Shown here: positions 26,271-34,064 of the stretch, in pieces
Numbering within the stretch: position 1 is the stretch's first letter
How the letters are laid out: each line of letters begins with the position of its first letter
From: Noviluteimonas lactosilytica
GTDB taxonomy: Bacteria > Pseudomonadota > Gammaproteobacteria > Xanthomonadales > Xanthomonadaceae
Assembly: GCF_020866925.1 (NCBI RefSeq)
Contig: NZ_JAJGAK010000001.1
Coordinates: 1,222,189 to 1,286,188, forward strand
Direction of reading: 5' to 3'
Length of the DNA stretch: 64,000 bases
Position numbers and translations under genes: made by a program
The notes under the pieces: generated by a model
What the model saw: only the letters and a program-made list of their open reading frames with translations
Told to the model about the DNA's origin: nothing
The model's database searches: none

Positions 26271-26477
26271 TCATGGAGGGGCGCCCAGCCGAAGCCAAAC
26301 GGCACGGACGTCGGCTTCCACCGAATCCCACGTGATCGCATGCGGGCTTGTGCCCCACGCGCTGCGGGCCCGCTGTTCAATATCAGGCCAACGCGAATGT
26401 GGAAAAACTTCGAAAAGCACATGCGCGAAAGCAGCGATCTCGGTAGACCGCCGATAGCCGTCTGGCTGGATGCCCAT
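26271..26477 (-). CDS. Small tryptophan-motif protein (family member C)
   Basis: A 68-residue protein, MGIQPDGYRRSTEIAAFAHV..., with SRWPDIEQRARSAWGTS and ITWDSVEADVRAVW. It is the best match to member B, including an upstream A-FA--L helix. The start is fixed by a perfect GGAGG 7 nt before the ATG at 26477. It stands alone between gaps in lower-GC DNA. Function unknown. Confidence 0.68.
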   Translation of the reverse strand: MGIQPDGYRRSTEIAAFAHVLFEVFPHSRWPDIEQRARSAWGTSPHAITWDSVEADVRAVWLRLGAPP

Positions 26478-26635
26478 TAAAGCGCCTCCAAGGAGCGCGA
26501 GCTGCACTGAGGATCAACGTCGGCGATCCAATCGCTACCACGGTGCCGTCGAAACAAATTATGAACTGCATCGAGCGGGCGTGATCGAACTTAATCTAGC
26601 ACCTCCCCTAGCAGGGCTCGTGAGTTGGCGACTAC

Positions 26636-26842
26636 TCACGAGAAGTAAAAATCGCTCTTCGAGATCAGAGCAAAATTGCGCGTGGCCATCTCCCTTGCGA
26701 CGGTCATGACCTGGCAAAAGGAATCTGCTCTGACCTCACCCAAGAACTCGACGGAGGGATTTTCGAACCACGGTGAGGTAGCGCCACTCGGCGCTAGGAG
26801 ATAGCCTCCATCGCGACAGCGAAACGCAATGAATGTCTTCAC
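26636..26842 (-). CDS. Hypothetical protein
   Basis: A 68-residue protein starting GTG-AAG-ACA at 26842 with GGAGG just upstream. The sequence (KTFIAFRCRDGGYLLAPSGA...) has alternating hydrophobic residues suggesting a small beta-rich fold. No family recognised. The surrounding DNA is noticeably less GC-rich than the core genome. Confidence 0.5.
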   Translation of the reverse strand: MKTFIAFRCRDGGYLLAPSGATSPWFENPSVEFLGEVRADSFCQVMTVAREMATRNFALISKSDFYFS

Positions 26843-27044
26843 TTCACCTCCGCTCAATCGCGATCCTTGGCATGAAAGCACTCAAGGCGGTATGCGAACG
26901 CGTGCAACCCGTGAGGCTTTACTGAGCGGTTGCTACAAAGTGGCCAACAATGCGGCCACGCCTCCGCCTCGCTAATTCAATGCCCCGAGAAGGTGAGAGG
27001 GCGCCAGGACAAATTTCCGCTAGCCGATAGCGGGCGTTTCGTCG

Positions 27045-27503
27045 TTACGCCGACTGCTCCTTGATCGCCGTCGTGCAAAGTCGCGCGTGGAGCGCGGAGA
27101 ACAGGTCCAGCTCCTTAAGAGCGTCGAAGATCTTGCCTTCGTACGAACCACCGGCAATTATCGAGTCGCAGATTGCAAGGAAGTGCTTCTCATCGTCCGT
27201 CATGTTGAAATCGACTTCTAGCAGCCCTTGCTGAAGCACATCGACAAGCGTAAGTGCCTCGCCGCGAGTTAGCGACATTTGTTGGGACACGGTCGCAATC
27301 GCGTACGCAGCAAGAGTGAAAGCCTGCCGAATTGTTTCCGCAACCGCGTGTGGGCCGATCATGGTGTTGGATACCGCCGGAAGGTCGACCGCGGCACCGA
27401 GTCGCGCGATGCTGCCCTCTTGGTACGTCGCTACGCGGAACAAACTTTCCGCGGAGTGACGCAAGGCGTTCGCCGAATCTAACCAGATTGGTTGCGAATC
27501 CAT
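27045..27503 (-). CDS. Hypothetical protein
   Basis: A 152-residue, probably helical cytoplasmic protein (MDSQPIWLDSANALRHSAES...). The middle has a hydrophobic helix (IRQAFTLAAYAIATVSQQM), and the C-terminal part has an acidic TDDEKHFLAICDSIIAGGS segment. No domain recognised. It is a single gene in the lower-GC part of the island. Confidence 0.6.
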   Translation of the reverse strand: MDSQPIWLDSANALRHSAESLFRVATYQEGSIARLGAAVDLPAVSNTMIGPHAVAETIRQAFTLAAYAIATVSQQMSLTRGEALTLVDVLQQGLLEVDFNMTDDEKHFLAICDSIIAGGSYEGKIFDALKELDLFSALHARLCTTAIKEQSA

Positions 27504-28170
27504 TGCCGGTGCTTATGCGTTTGGACGATCTACGGTGCGCTTCGCGCGATGAACAAGCCATCACGATCAGCCATGACCAGGGCGGCGAATTTATCGCTGA
27601 CTAGCCGTGTTTGATCGCGCCCGTGGAACCGGCGGGGGGAGCGACGGGGAACATGCGCTGCTCGCGCCATCTCACCTCGTTCCGAGCGTCGTCCGACGAA
27701 AGGCCGCTTTCGCAAAAGCGGACGCTGGCGCTTCAGGCGCCACACGGCGAAGGGTGACCTTTCGACACAAAAGAAGCAGGTTCCAAATCCAGCGAGCGCC
27801 TTAGCCCTCAGCCGTGAACGCATCTAAAGCTGTACGGCTTCCCTATACCCGTCATGGACATCACATCGAACGCTCAGAAGCGGTCCATAGTGGGATGCCA
27901 CGCAACTCGCGCCGGTTCTCAGTAGCTCGCCTGACCGCCAGACCACTGAGGTCGCATGTCGGTCATGGCAAGCAAAAATGAAACTCAACAGACGCAATAT
28001 CGTGCGTCGCGTGAGCAGCCTACTCCGCGGCTTCACCCCTCAGAGCCCTGTCTCGACCATCACACGCGATGGATGGCCCCCGATTTCGAGCACTCCGGAG
28101 CTGCGTCGTCGCAGCACCGATGCCTCTCCGTGGCTCCCTCATGGGCCTCGCGACGATTGGAAGCGTTGAG
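27504..28170. other. 667-bp gap without a supportable gene
   Basis: Short open frames on both strands lack ribosome binding sites and protein-like composition. The only structure noticed is a hairpin at 27704-27721 (CCGCTTTCGCAAAAGCGG), which resembles the terminal repeat of the nearby IS30-type element. It is probably decayed mobile DNA. Confidence 0.5.
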
Positions 28171-28530
28171 ATGATGGCCATTGCAGATTCCAGATCAGGA
28201 TCGATCAGCGCCCTTCACCTGGCGGTGGATAGCTACATCGCCAGCCTGCGACGTGCATTTCCTGCCGAACCCTGGCGGACGGTTAAGTACTACGCAGAGC
28301 GCGCATGGTTCGCAGCAGATCTGGCCGAAGTTCCTTGGGAACAGGTCGAATCTCGTATTGAAAGTGCGTGGGACAGGCCGGTTTCCGCTTCGCCGGCTGC
28401 GCGGCAGGCCGCCGCCGACTCAACCGAATACGCAGCGTTGCCCGTCGCCCGCCGGGCTCAGCAGGATGACGTAAGAGGGGGCCGCCAGACGCCACGCGAC
28501 CCAGCCTGGGACTATGGCATGCACGGGTGA
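28171..28530 (+). CDS. Small tryptophan-motif protein with extended tail (family member D)
   Basis: A 119-residue protein. Residues ~10-70 contain AVDSYIASLRRAFPAEPWRT, then YYAERAWFAADL and VPWEQVESRIESAW, fitting the family motif of members A-C. The remaining 50 residues are Ala/Arg-rich and probably disordered. It is on the opposite strand from the others and is followed by a terminator at 28579. Start at 28171 or 28174 (ATGATG), with a weak ribosome binding site. Confidence 0.6.
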   Translation: MMAIADSRSGSISALHLAVDSYIASLRRAFPAEPWRTVKYYAERAWFAADLAEVPWEQVESRIESAWDRPVSASPAARQAAADSTEYAALPVARRAQQDDVRGGRQTPRDPAWDYGMHG

Positions 28531-28578
28531 CAACTCGGAGTGCCGCGATATCTCGAAGTTTTCGCGGCCCCACGAAGG

Positions 28579-28603
28579 ACGGGGCTTGAGCCCCGTTTTC
28601 GTT
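28579..28603 (+). terminator. Rho-independent terminator (repeat copy 1)
   Basis: Stem ACGGGGC-TTGA-GCCCCGT followed by TTTTCGTTT, downstream of the 28171 gene. The segment through about 28632 is a diverged copy of 29921-29975. The remainder of 28531-28884 holds no recognisable gene. Confidence 0.8.
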
Positions 28604-28884
28604 TGCCGCTTGCCTGGCCGCGATCAACGTCGCGCGATGCTCAACGACGACGGGTGCGCGACGTCGATCCCCCGCTGAGCCCATAACTCAAGCGGCGCAC
28701 GTAATGTCATGGCATGAAATTCTCGCGCTCGCGCCAAGGCACCCGGAGCGCTTGCGGAGTCACGAAGTCATGACAAGCAATGGCGCATGGTCTTCCTAGG
28801 CCGCCGTGCCATTCGCGTTATCTCGACATCCGCCGACTTGCGAATCGCTGAGCGCTTGGAGCGCCGGTAGGCGAGAGGTGTGAG

Positions 28885-29295
28885 ATGGTTTCCTTCCCCA
28901 GATTGATTGAGTGGCGCACATGGCGCTGGCGTGCTGTCGTGTCCGCACTGCAGGCGACAACTCGCAGCTTCACTTTGCGTGACCTGCTGGATTCGCTCGA
29001 AATGTACCGCAATCGCACGAACTCGTCCCATCTCAGCCGTTTGATCGCTCTGTTGAAGGAGGATCTTGCGACTGCAGCGCGCTATCCGGAGCGACGCGGC
29101 GCGCCCGATACGCGCAGGACACTGGGTGGCTGGAGACAGCGCTACAACCATTTGGATCGATATTTGACGCTCGAAATTGCCGGGGCGCCGGATGGGCGCC
29201 AAGCGATTCTCGTACCAGATGATTGCAACACTCAGGCTTTGTCCGCGGCCGAGTACGAGGGCTGGCCGCTACCGCTTACGCGGAAAGGAGTATGA
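28885..29295 (+). CDS. Hypothetical protein
   Basis: A 136-residue basic protein (MVSFPRLIEWRTWRWRAVVS...). The N-terminal helix region is Trp/Arg-rich and is followed by FTLRDLLDSLEMYRNR, then a Lys/Arg-containing middle and an acidic C-terminus. GAGG upstream supports the start. The stop overlaps the ribosome-binding region of the next gene, so the two probably form an operon. No family recognised. Confidence 0.55.
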   Translation: MVSFPRLIEWRTWRWRAVVSALQATTRSFTLRDLLDSLEMYRNRTNSSHLSRLIALLKEDLATAARYPERRGAPDTRRTLGGWRQRYNHLDRYLTLEIAGAPDGRQAILVPDDCNTQALSAAEYEGWPLPLTRKGV

Positions 29296-29296
29296 A

Positions 29297-29644
29297 ATGG
29301 GAAACGAATGGACAAGTGGAATTGAACGTGCGCGCGAATCGGATTGCCATGTAGCAGCTTTGCTGACTTCTGCACTAATTGCGCGCGCTACGCACCCATG
29401 CGGAACAGGCGCCGAGTTGGAGGCTGCGAACGCGGTGAATCTATATCGTTGCGTGCTTGCGGCGCTGGCCCAGGGCGAGCGTGATCGGCTTGTGGGGGCT
29501 GGGAGTCCAACGAGGGATTCGGCGAACATGCAGGCGCTGGGCGTATCAAGGGACGGCGTGAAGTATCGGTATAAGACCTTCCTGTATGACAAACTCGATG
29601 ACGCCTTGAACTATGCTCGGATCGATCGCGAGCGGGTCGACTAG
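29297..29644 (+). CDS. Hypothetical protein
   Basis: A 115-residue protein, start ATG 29297 with AAGGAG six nucleotides upstream. The N-terminal half is helical (CHVAALLTSALIARATH); the C-terminal half reads VSRDGVKYRYKTFLYDKLDD. The latter resembles a small DNA-binding or phage-type hypothetical, but nothing is certain. It immediately follows the 28885 gene. Confidence 0.58.
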   Translation: MGNEWTSGIERARESDCHVAALLTSALIARATHPCGTGAELEAANAVNLYRCVLAALAQGERDRLVGAGSPTRDSANMQALGVSRDGVKYRYKTFLYDKLDDALNYARIDRERVD

Positions 29645-29920
29645 CCTTGGCTGGCGGCGACTGGGTTCGCGGCGCCGACAAGCACATTGTCTTGGCGGCA
29701 CCTGCACCTGGCGGCCTTATATTCGCGCGAGCCAGCGCCCCAGACGGACCCGGCCCGTCCTTGGTGCGCCGATTAACTCGGGGAGAGTATCCGTCTGAGG
29801 CGCACAAATTCTAAGCGGCCCAAGGCCTAGTGAGCGCAATCGCCAGTGTCCTTTTTGGCCAGAGCGTAGAGGCCTTAGCCGATGCTGCCCTTGGCTGAAG
29901 TGGCACTCTTTCCCACAAAA

Positions 29921-29946
29921 AACGGAGCTTTCGCTCCGTTTCTTTT
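29921..29946. terminator. Rho-independent terminator (repeat copy 2)
   Basis: Stem AACGGAGC-TTTC-GCTCCGTT followed by TCTTTT on the plus strand and preceded by ACAAAA, so it may act in both directions. It is followed by sequence similar to that after the 28579 terminator. It lies between the 29297 gene (plus) and the 29966 gene (minus); the rest of 29645-29965 has no recognisable gene. Confidence 0.75.
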
Positions 29947-29965
29947 GCCGCATGCCTGGCCTCGA

Positions 29966-30157
29966 TTAACGTCGGGAAGTCCCCGCCGCATCGCTCTGGG
30001 CCGGAGCGGACTTTTCAGCGTTCACTTTTTCGCCGCTTTCCGTCGTGGACGGCTTGGCGTCCTTGTGGGACGCGTCTTTCGACCCAGTCTGCGCAGACTG
30101 TCCGGGCTGGACGTTGGACTGGCGCTCGTTGCTATTGGTGCTGTTGGTGCTGTTCAT
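29966..30157 (-). CDS. Small disordered hydrophilic protein
   Basis: A 63-residue protein, MNSTNSTNSNERQSNVQPGQ..., almost wholly Asn, Ser, Thr, Gln, Lys and Glu, ending TSRR. There are no hydrophobic segments, so it is probably intrinsically disordered. The start at 30157 has AAGGT about 8 nt upstream; a longer frame to 30292 is less likely. Low-complexity hydrophilic proteins of this sort can be desiccation or stress related, but that is only a suggestion from context. Confidence 0.5.
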   Translation of the reverse strand: MNSTNSTNSNERQSNVQPGQSAQTGSKDASHKDAKPSTTESGEKVNAEKSAPAQSDAAGTSRR

Positions 30158-30469
30158 GGGAATTACCTTGCGAAATGGCCGAAGCCGTGGAGGAGCCAGC
30201 GAGAAGGCTGGCTTCGAAGGCTCAAGGGCGAGGTCGCAATTCAGTGAGTGCCGTCGGTGCCGGCGTCCGTGCCGTCCGGTGCTCAGTGACAATAGGGGGT
30301 GTGACGTGACAGGGGTGCGAGGGCTGGCTCGCGAAGGTTAGACATTGGAATGGCTACTCCTCGCCCTCCATGCGCGGGGCGTATCACAAGGTTCATCGCA
30401 ATGAGCGTATGAGTCGGCTTCAAGACGGTCGCCAACTGAAGGGCGACGAGGACGTAGGCAGGAACAAAA
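30158..30469. other. 312-bp gap without a supportable gene
   Basis: No open frame with a good ribosome binding site or protein-like composition is seen. It probably contains the promoters of the divergent flanking small genes. Confidence 0.4.
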
Positions 30470-30706
30470 ATGGCCGCTTTCAACGACGAAGAGCGAGATG
30501 CGTTCTTCGGCTCCATCGCCAAGGATGGGACCGGGGCCGAACACCTTGTAGGCCTCACCGCGGCAGAAACTACCGAGTACCTCGCCTTTCGAAAGCAATC
30601 GCTGGATGGCCACACAGTTCACGCAGGCACCTTCAGCGAACACATGGCGCTTTACCAGAAGCATCGGAAAGCTTGCCGAGCCCGATTGATCGAACCCAGC
30701 GAGTAA
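30470..30706 (+). CDS. Hypothetical protein
   Basis: A 78-residue acidic, probably helical protein (MAAFNDEERDAFFGSIAKDG...). AGGA at suitable spacing supports the ATG at 30470. No family recognised. It stands alone at the right end of the direct-repeat-bounded module. Confidence 0.55.
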   Translation: MAAFNDEERDAFFGSIAKDGTGAEHLVGLTAAETTEYLAFRKQSLDGHTVHAGTFSEHMALYQKHRKACRARLIEPSE

Positions 30707-30748
30707 CCGCTGTTCCGGTGACGTGGTTCGATCGATAAAGCCGAATGT

Positions 30749-30768
30749 CCGCTTTGGGTCGAAAGCGG
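30749..30768. repeat. IS-end-like hairpin
   Basis: CCGCTTTGGGTCGAAAGCGG, preceded by AATGT, resembles the outer end of the IS30-type element (AATGTCCGCTTT). It may be a degenerate IS end or a related dispersed hairpin. Confidence 0.45.
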
Positions 30769-30822
30769 TCATCGATGAGGCGATTCGCAGCCACGACTCC
30801 TCCATGGAACGGCGGCTGACCA

Positions 30823-30847
30823 CATGCAATCAATTTCAGTTTGGCGG
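30823..30847. repeat. 25-bp direct repeat, copy 2
   Basis: Identical over 25 bp to 19759-19783 and in the same orientation. It lies 17 bp beyond the 3' end of nnrD. Confidence 0.85.
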
Positions 30848-30864
30848 CGAGATGCGGAAGAGGC

Positions 30865-31728
30865 TTAGGATCCGCGGTCGATCGCGTCGCGAATGGCGGG
30901 AACCTGCCCTGCGATCTCACGTGCAAGGAAACCGGTCGTGCCGATCGAGCGCTCGAGGCGTTCGCCGGCGCGTCCATGCAACGCCACGCCCCACACGGCC
31001 GCCTGGTCCGGCGCCGCGCCCTGCGCGATGAGCCCGCAGATGAGTCCGGCGAGCACGTCGCCGGAACCCGACGTGCCGAGCCCCGTGCAGCCGCGCGCGT
31101 GCCGCCAGGCTCGCCCCTCCGGGTTGGCGATGACGGTTTCCGCACTCTTCAACACGATGGTCACACCATGTTCGGTCGCGAACCCTCGAGCGATCCCGAG
31201 GGGGTCGGCTTCCACGTCCGATGCATCGATACCTAGGAGCGCCGCCATTTCCCCGAAGTGCGGCGTCATCACGCAGATTGCATAGCTGCCTTCCGTTGCC
31301 GCGGGCAACGCGCCCGCATCGAGCACGACCGCTTTCGCACGTTGGAGCACGCAGGTTGCGAAGCGCCGCGTCGCGGGCGTTTCCAGCATGCCGGGCCCGA
31401 CGAGCACCGCATCCGCGCGTTCAACGTCTGTGTCGACATCGAGCCCGAGGCGTGCGATCTCGCCGTGTGCATCCTTGGGCAACCCCGACAGCTTCGCTTC
31501 TGGCAGCGCCACCGCCATCGTCATCGCGATCGATGCACTCGTCGCGACCTGCAGCTTGCCTGCGCCCGCGCGCATTGCGGCGATTGCTGCAAGCATCGCT
31601 GCGCCCGGAATGCGCGTGCTGCCGCCGATGATCAACACGCGCCCGCGCTCTTCCTTGCCTTCCATCGCCGCCGGATCGGGCAGCGGCCAGCGGCGTAGGA
31701 GCGCATCGGTCACGCGTCGGGGCGTCAT
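30865..31728 (-). CDS. nnrD: ADP/ATP-dependent NAD(P)H-hydrate dehydratase
   Basis: A 287-residue ribokinase-like metabolite-repair enzyme that dehydrates damaged NAD(P)H hydrate. Signatures: GRVLIIGGSTRIPGAAML, a MRAGAGKLQVATS segment, ICVMTPHFGEMAALLG, and GTSGSGDVLAGLICGLIAQG (anion hole and catalytic aspartate). It lacks the NnrE epimerase half found in fused NnrD proteins. The ATG overlaps the stop of the upstream phosphatase remnant. As island cargo it may be an extra copy; a chromosomal nnrD cannot be checked here. Confidence 0.9.
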   Translation of the reverse strand: MTPRRVTDALLRRWPLPDPAAMEGKEERGRVLIIGGSTRIPGAAMLAAIAAMRAGAGKLQVATSASIAMTMAVALPEAKLSGLPKDAHGEIARLGLDVDTDVERADAVLVGPGMLETPATRRFATCVLQRAKAVVLDAGALPAATEGSYAICVMTPHFGEMAALLGIDASDVEADPLGIARGFATEHGVTIVLKSAETVIANPEGRAWRHARGCTGLGTSGSGDVLAGLICGLIAQGAAPDQAAVWGVALHGRAGERLERSIGTTGFLAREIAGQVPAIRDAIDRGS

Positions 31729-32144
31729 TTCGGTCCCACGGGCCGGTCGGGCGCGGTGGTCACCGGCGCGCCCGCTTCCTGCAGTGGCAGGGCGAGGTTC
31801 GCCTGGACCAGGTGGAAGCGCGCGCCGGGTGCGTCGCGGTCGATGGCGTATTCGGTGATGCCGCAGTTCGGCACGTCCGCCTTCGCGTCGTGCGCGAGCA
31901 CTTCGGCTTCGTCCATGCATTCGAGTAGGTAGCGGAAGCAGTTCACGATGACTTGATGCCCGACGATGAGCACGCGATCGCCCACGTGGTCGCGACGCAA
32001 CACTTCCAGCAGGCTGCGCAGGCGCAGGATCACGTCGCACCAACTCTCGCCGCCGGGCGGGCGGAAATAGAACTTGCCGACCAACTTGCGCTGCTCGGCG
32101 AGCTCGGGGAATTTCTCGGAAGCAGAAGGCGATTTGATCCGCTG
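31725..32144 (-). pseudogene. Histidine phosphatase family protein, N-terminally truncated
   Basis: The recognisable part (about 135 residues: KFPELAEQRKLVGKFYFRPP, GESWCDVILRLRSL, RVLIVGHQVIVNC) is the C-terminal half of a phosphoglycerate-mutase-like phosphatase, with the second catalytic histidine in GHQ. The N-terminal RHG motif is missing. Upstream of about 32130 the frame continues in sequence unlike the family. It overlaps nnrD by ATGA, an arrangement that suggests an original two-gene operon cut at its 5' end. Confidence 0.8.
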
Positions 32145-32285
32145 CAATCGACTGCACGAACGAGTAAGGCGACGGTGCGGGCGAGACGCTTCAAACCAAT
32201 ACCACGACATACGCCAATTAGCCTGTAGAATCAACAGCTTGCACAGGCAATGATGCGGCGTTCGCGGAGTGTGGGAGGCGGCGCC

Positions 32286-33422
32286 TCAGCCCGCCTCCAC
32301 GTCGACGTGGGCCAAGTAGGCCTCCGCGCCGTCGAGCAGCGCACAGGCCGCCATAGCTTCGCGGCGCTCTTCTTCAATTCCCAAGGCATTGCGCGTGGCT
32401 TGCAGCTGTTCCAGCAGGCTCGCAAGTGCTGTCATGCGCGAGGGGTCCTGATAGGTCCAGAACTTGGGAGAGACCATCAGCTTCTCCAAGTAGCCGATCA
32501 CCCATTCCAGGCGGCTCACCTGCTTGTTGCGACGTTTGCGGTAGATGGGCTCGAAGACCATCAACTCCTGCGGGAAGGTCCACGTCTCAGCGTACGTTGG
32601 GCTCTCCAGGAGGATGCGTTCGACTGACCACCCCCGGGACAACCGCTTCGACACGGTGTTCTGCGACAGGTTGACCAGCTTCGCCAGCTCGCTCGTCGTG
32701 AGGCGGCGGCCATCGGGAAGTGATACTCGGCCGCGCACGCGACGCTGATTCGCGCGCTGGGTCCGCTTGGATGCCCACCGCACGTTCCCCGGGCGATACC
32801 CCTTAGATTTCGTTCCGGCGATGTTGTCGACCGTCCAGTGCGTCTCGGGCTGCGGTCCGAGGTGAATTAGCCATTCGCGGAAGTCGCCGAACGCCGGGTG
32901 GAACTCGGTATGCGTGGTACGGGCCCACTGCTTGCGGCTGCGGTAGCTGTTGTACTCGCGGGGGTATCGGCGATGGAGGTCGGTCAGCCGTTTCGACATG
33001 ACCACATCACGCAGGAGGGTCAGGTACGCAACGTTGTACCCGAGCTGCCGCTCCCACAACTCGTGCACCTGCTTCGATGGGCCCAACACCGGTATGAATT
33101 GCAGGTCCTCGCAGCGTGCCACGGCACGCGTCACAGCGAGCGTGATCTTCTTGTTGTGGACGAGGTCTTTGAGACGAGGAGGCAAGTGATCAAAGCCTGC
33201 ATACGATGCAGTAGTGCACGCTGTCACGTCCGAAATCGCCGCGAGGTTGGTCTTCAGGACCGACAAGTGCGGCAAGTCGATGATGCCGGTGAGGAAATCC
33301 GGCGAACCTACGACTTCGGCCTGTGGCTGATGTTGCAAGTGACATGTCATGCAAAATGCCTTGGTGTCCTGATCATCGTCGCGATCAAGCTGCGTGTCAG
33401 TCGTACCGCGCGTGCGCGTCAT
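32286..33422 (-). CDS. Island protein with HNH-like DNA-binding motif and helix-turn-helix
   Basis: A 378-residue protein of unknown role. Residues ~190-225 carry THWTVDNIAGTKSKGYRPGN followed by VRWASKRTQRANQR, the segment conserved in phage HNH/AP2-type DNA-binding proteins (usually -IDRIDN-GYEPGN-RWAT--EQ-RN). A CMTCHLQHQ motif near residue 25 resembles one zinc-binding Cys pair. A helix-turn-helix follows at ~245-265 (LTTSELAKLVNLSQNTVSKR). Its ATG overlaps the stop of the upstream HTH gene. It could be a degenerate homing endonuclease or a replication/regulatory protein. Confidence 0.6.
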   Translation of the reverse strand: MTRTRGTTDTQLDRDDDQDTKAFCMTCHLQHQPQAEVVGSPDFLTGIIDLPHLSVLKTNLAAISDVTACTTASYAGFDHLPPRLKDLVHNKKITLAVTRAVARCEDLQFIPVLGPSKQVHELWERQLGYNVAYLTLLRDVVMSKRLTDLHRRYPREYNSYRSRKQWARTTHTEFHPAFGDFREWLIHLGPQPETHWTVDNIAGTKSKGYRPGNVRWASKRTQRANQRRVRGRVSLPDGRRLTTSELAKLVNLSQNTVSKRLSRGWSVERILLESPTYAETWTFPQELMVFEPIYRKRRNKQVSRLEWVIGYLEKLMVSPKFWTYQDPSRMTALASLLEQLQATRNALGIEEERREAMAACALLDGAEAYLAHVDVEAG

Positions 33423-33868
33423 GACGCACCCCCTTGGCGGTCGAACTCGACGTACTCGCGAATGTCTCGCCCGAGGTACCGCACGCGTCCTTTCACCTTG
33501 ACGAACTTCGGCCCCGTGCCGGCGGCACGCCAGTAGGACATCGTGCGCACGCAGACGCCTAGGGCGCGCGCGGCCTTCGGCGTGGTGAGCAGGTCCTCCT
33601 CGTCGGGGATCAGCTCCAAGTGTGGGTTGAAGGGAACGATGGCACGCTTGCGAAAGATTTCGGCCAGCGCAGCGTGCTTAGGCGTTACGGCCAGATGCCG
33701 GTCGAGGTCCTTCGGCCAGTAGCGCACCTCGTCACCGATTCGGAAGTGGTGAGGACCAATTCCTTCTGCCCTCATGCTGTCGAGGGTGCGGGGTGATACG
33801 CCGATGTAGCAGGCAGCGTAGAAGCGGCATAGACCCGGCGCGGGCAATTCCAGGTTGCTCTTACCCAT
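33419..33868 (-). CDS. Protein with two excisionase/MerR-like helix-turn-helix domains
   Basis: A 149-residue protein with two similar winged-helix units. The first is around residues 15-55 (YIGVSPRTLDSMRAEGIGPH then FRIGDEVRYWPKDLDRHL), the second around 92-140 (TTPKAARALGVCVRTMSYWR then KVKGRVRYLGRDIREYV). Both have the AlpA/excisionase pattern. Such proteins control integrase expression or bend DNA during excision. Start at 33868; the ORF could extend to 33892. Overlaps the genes on both sides. Confidence 0.75.
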   Translation of the reverse strand: MGKSNLELPAPGLCRFYAACYIGVSPRTLDSMRAEGIGPHHFRIGDEVRYWPKDLDRHLAVTPKHAALAEIFRKRAIVPFNPHLELIPDEEDLLTTPKAARALGVCVRTMSYWRAAGTGPKFVKVKGRVRYLGRDIREYVEFDRQGGAS

Positions 33869-34064
33869 GGCCCTGCCCCCCTTCGGTACCACCCTTCTTT
33901 AGCAGTGCACGCACGGCAGCTTCGTCGTACATGATGCGTTTCGGCCCGATGCGGACATACATCGGCCCCGCGCCAGTCTCACGCCAGTTAAACAGGGTGC
34001 GCACCGATACACCCAGCAATGCGGCTGCTGCCTTGCAGGACAAACGCTTTGGCATATCGTTCAC
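33861..34064 (-). CDS. AlpA/excisionase-like helix-turn-helix protein
   Basis: A 67-residue protein: MPKRLSCKAAAALLGVSVRT, LFNWRETGAGP and RIGPKRIMYDEAAVRALLKK form one excisionase-type helix-turn-helix with wing. The likely start is GTG at 34064, overlapping the previous stop (GTGA) and preceded by AAGGGGG; ATG at 34055 is the alternative. Probable regulator or recombination directionality factor. Confidence 0.72.
   Translation of the reverse strand: MNDMPKRLSCKAAAALLGVSVRTLFNWRETGAGPMYVRIGPKRIMYDEAAVRALLKKGGTEGGQGHG

Noticed and set aside
27530-27823. Overlapping short frames on both strands in the 27.5-28.1 kb gap
   Set aside because: No ribosome binding sites and Arg-rich composition; treated as decayed intergenic DNA.
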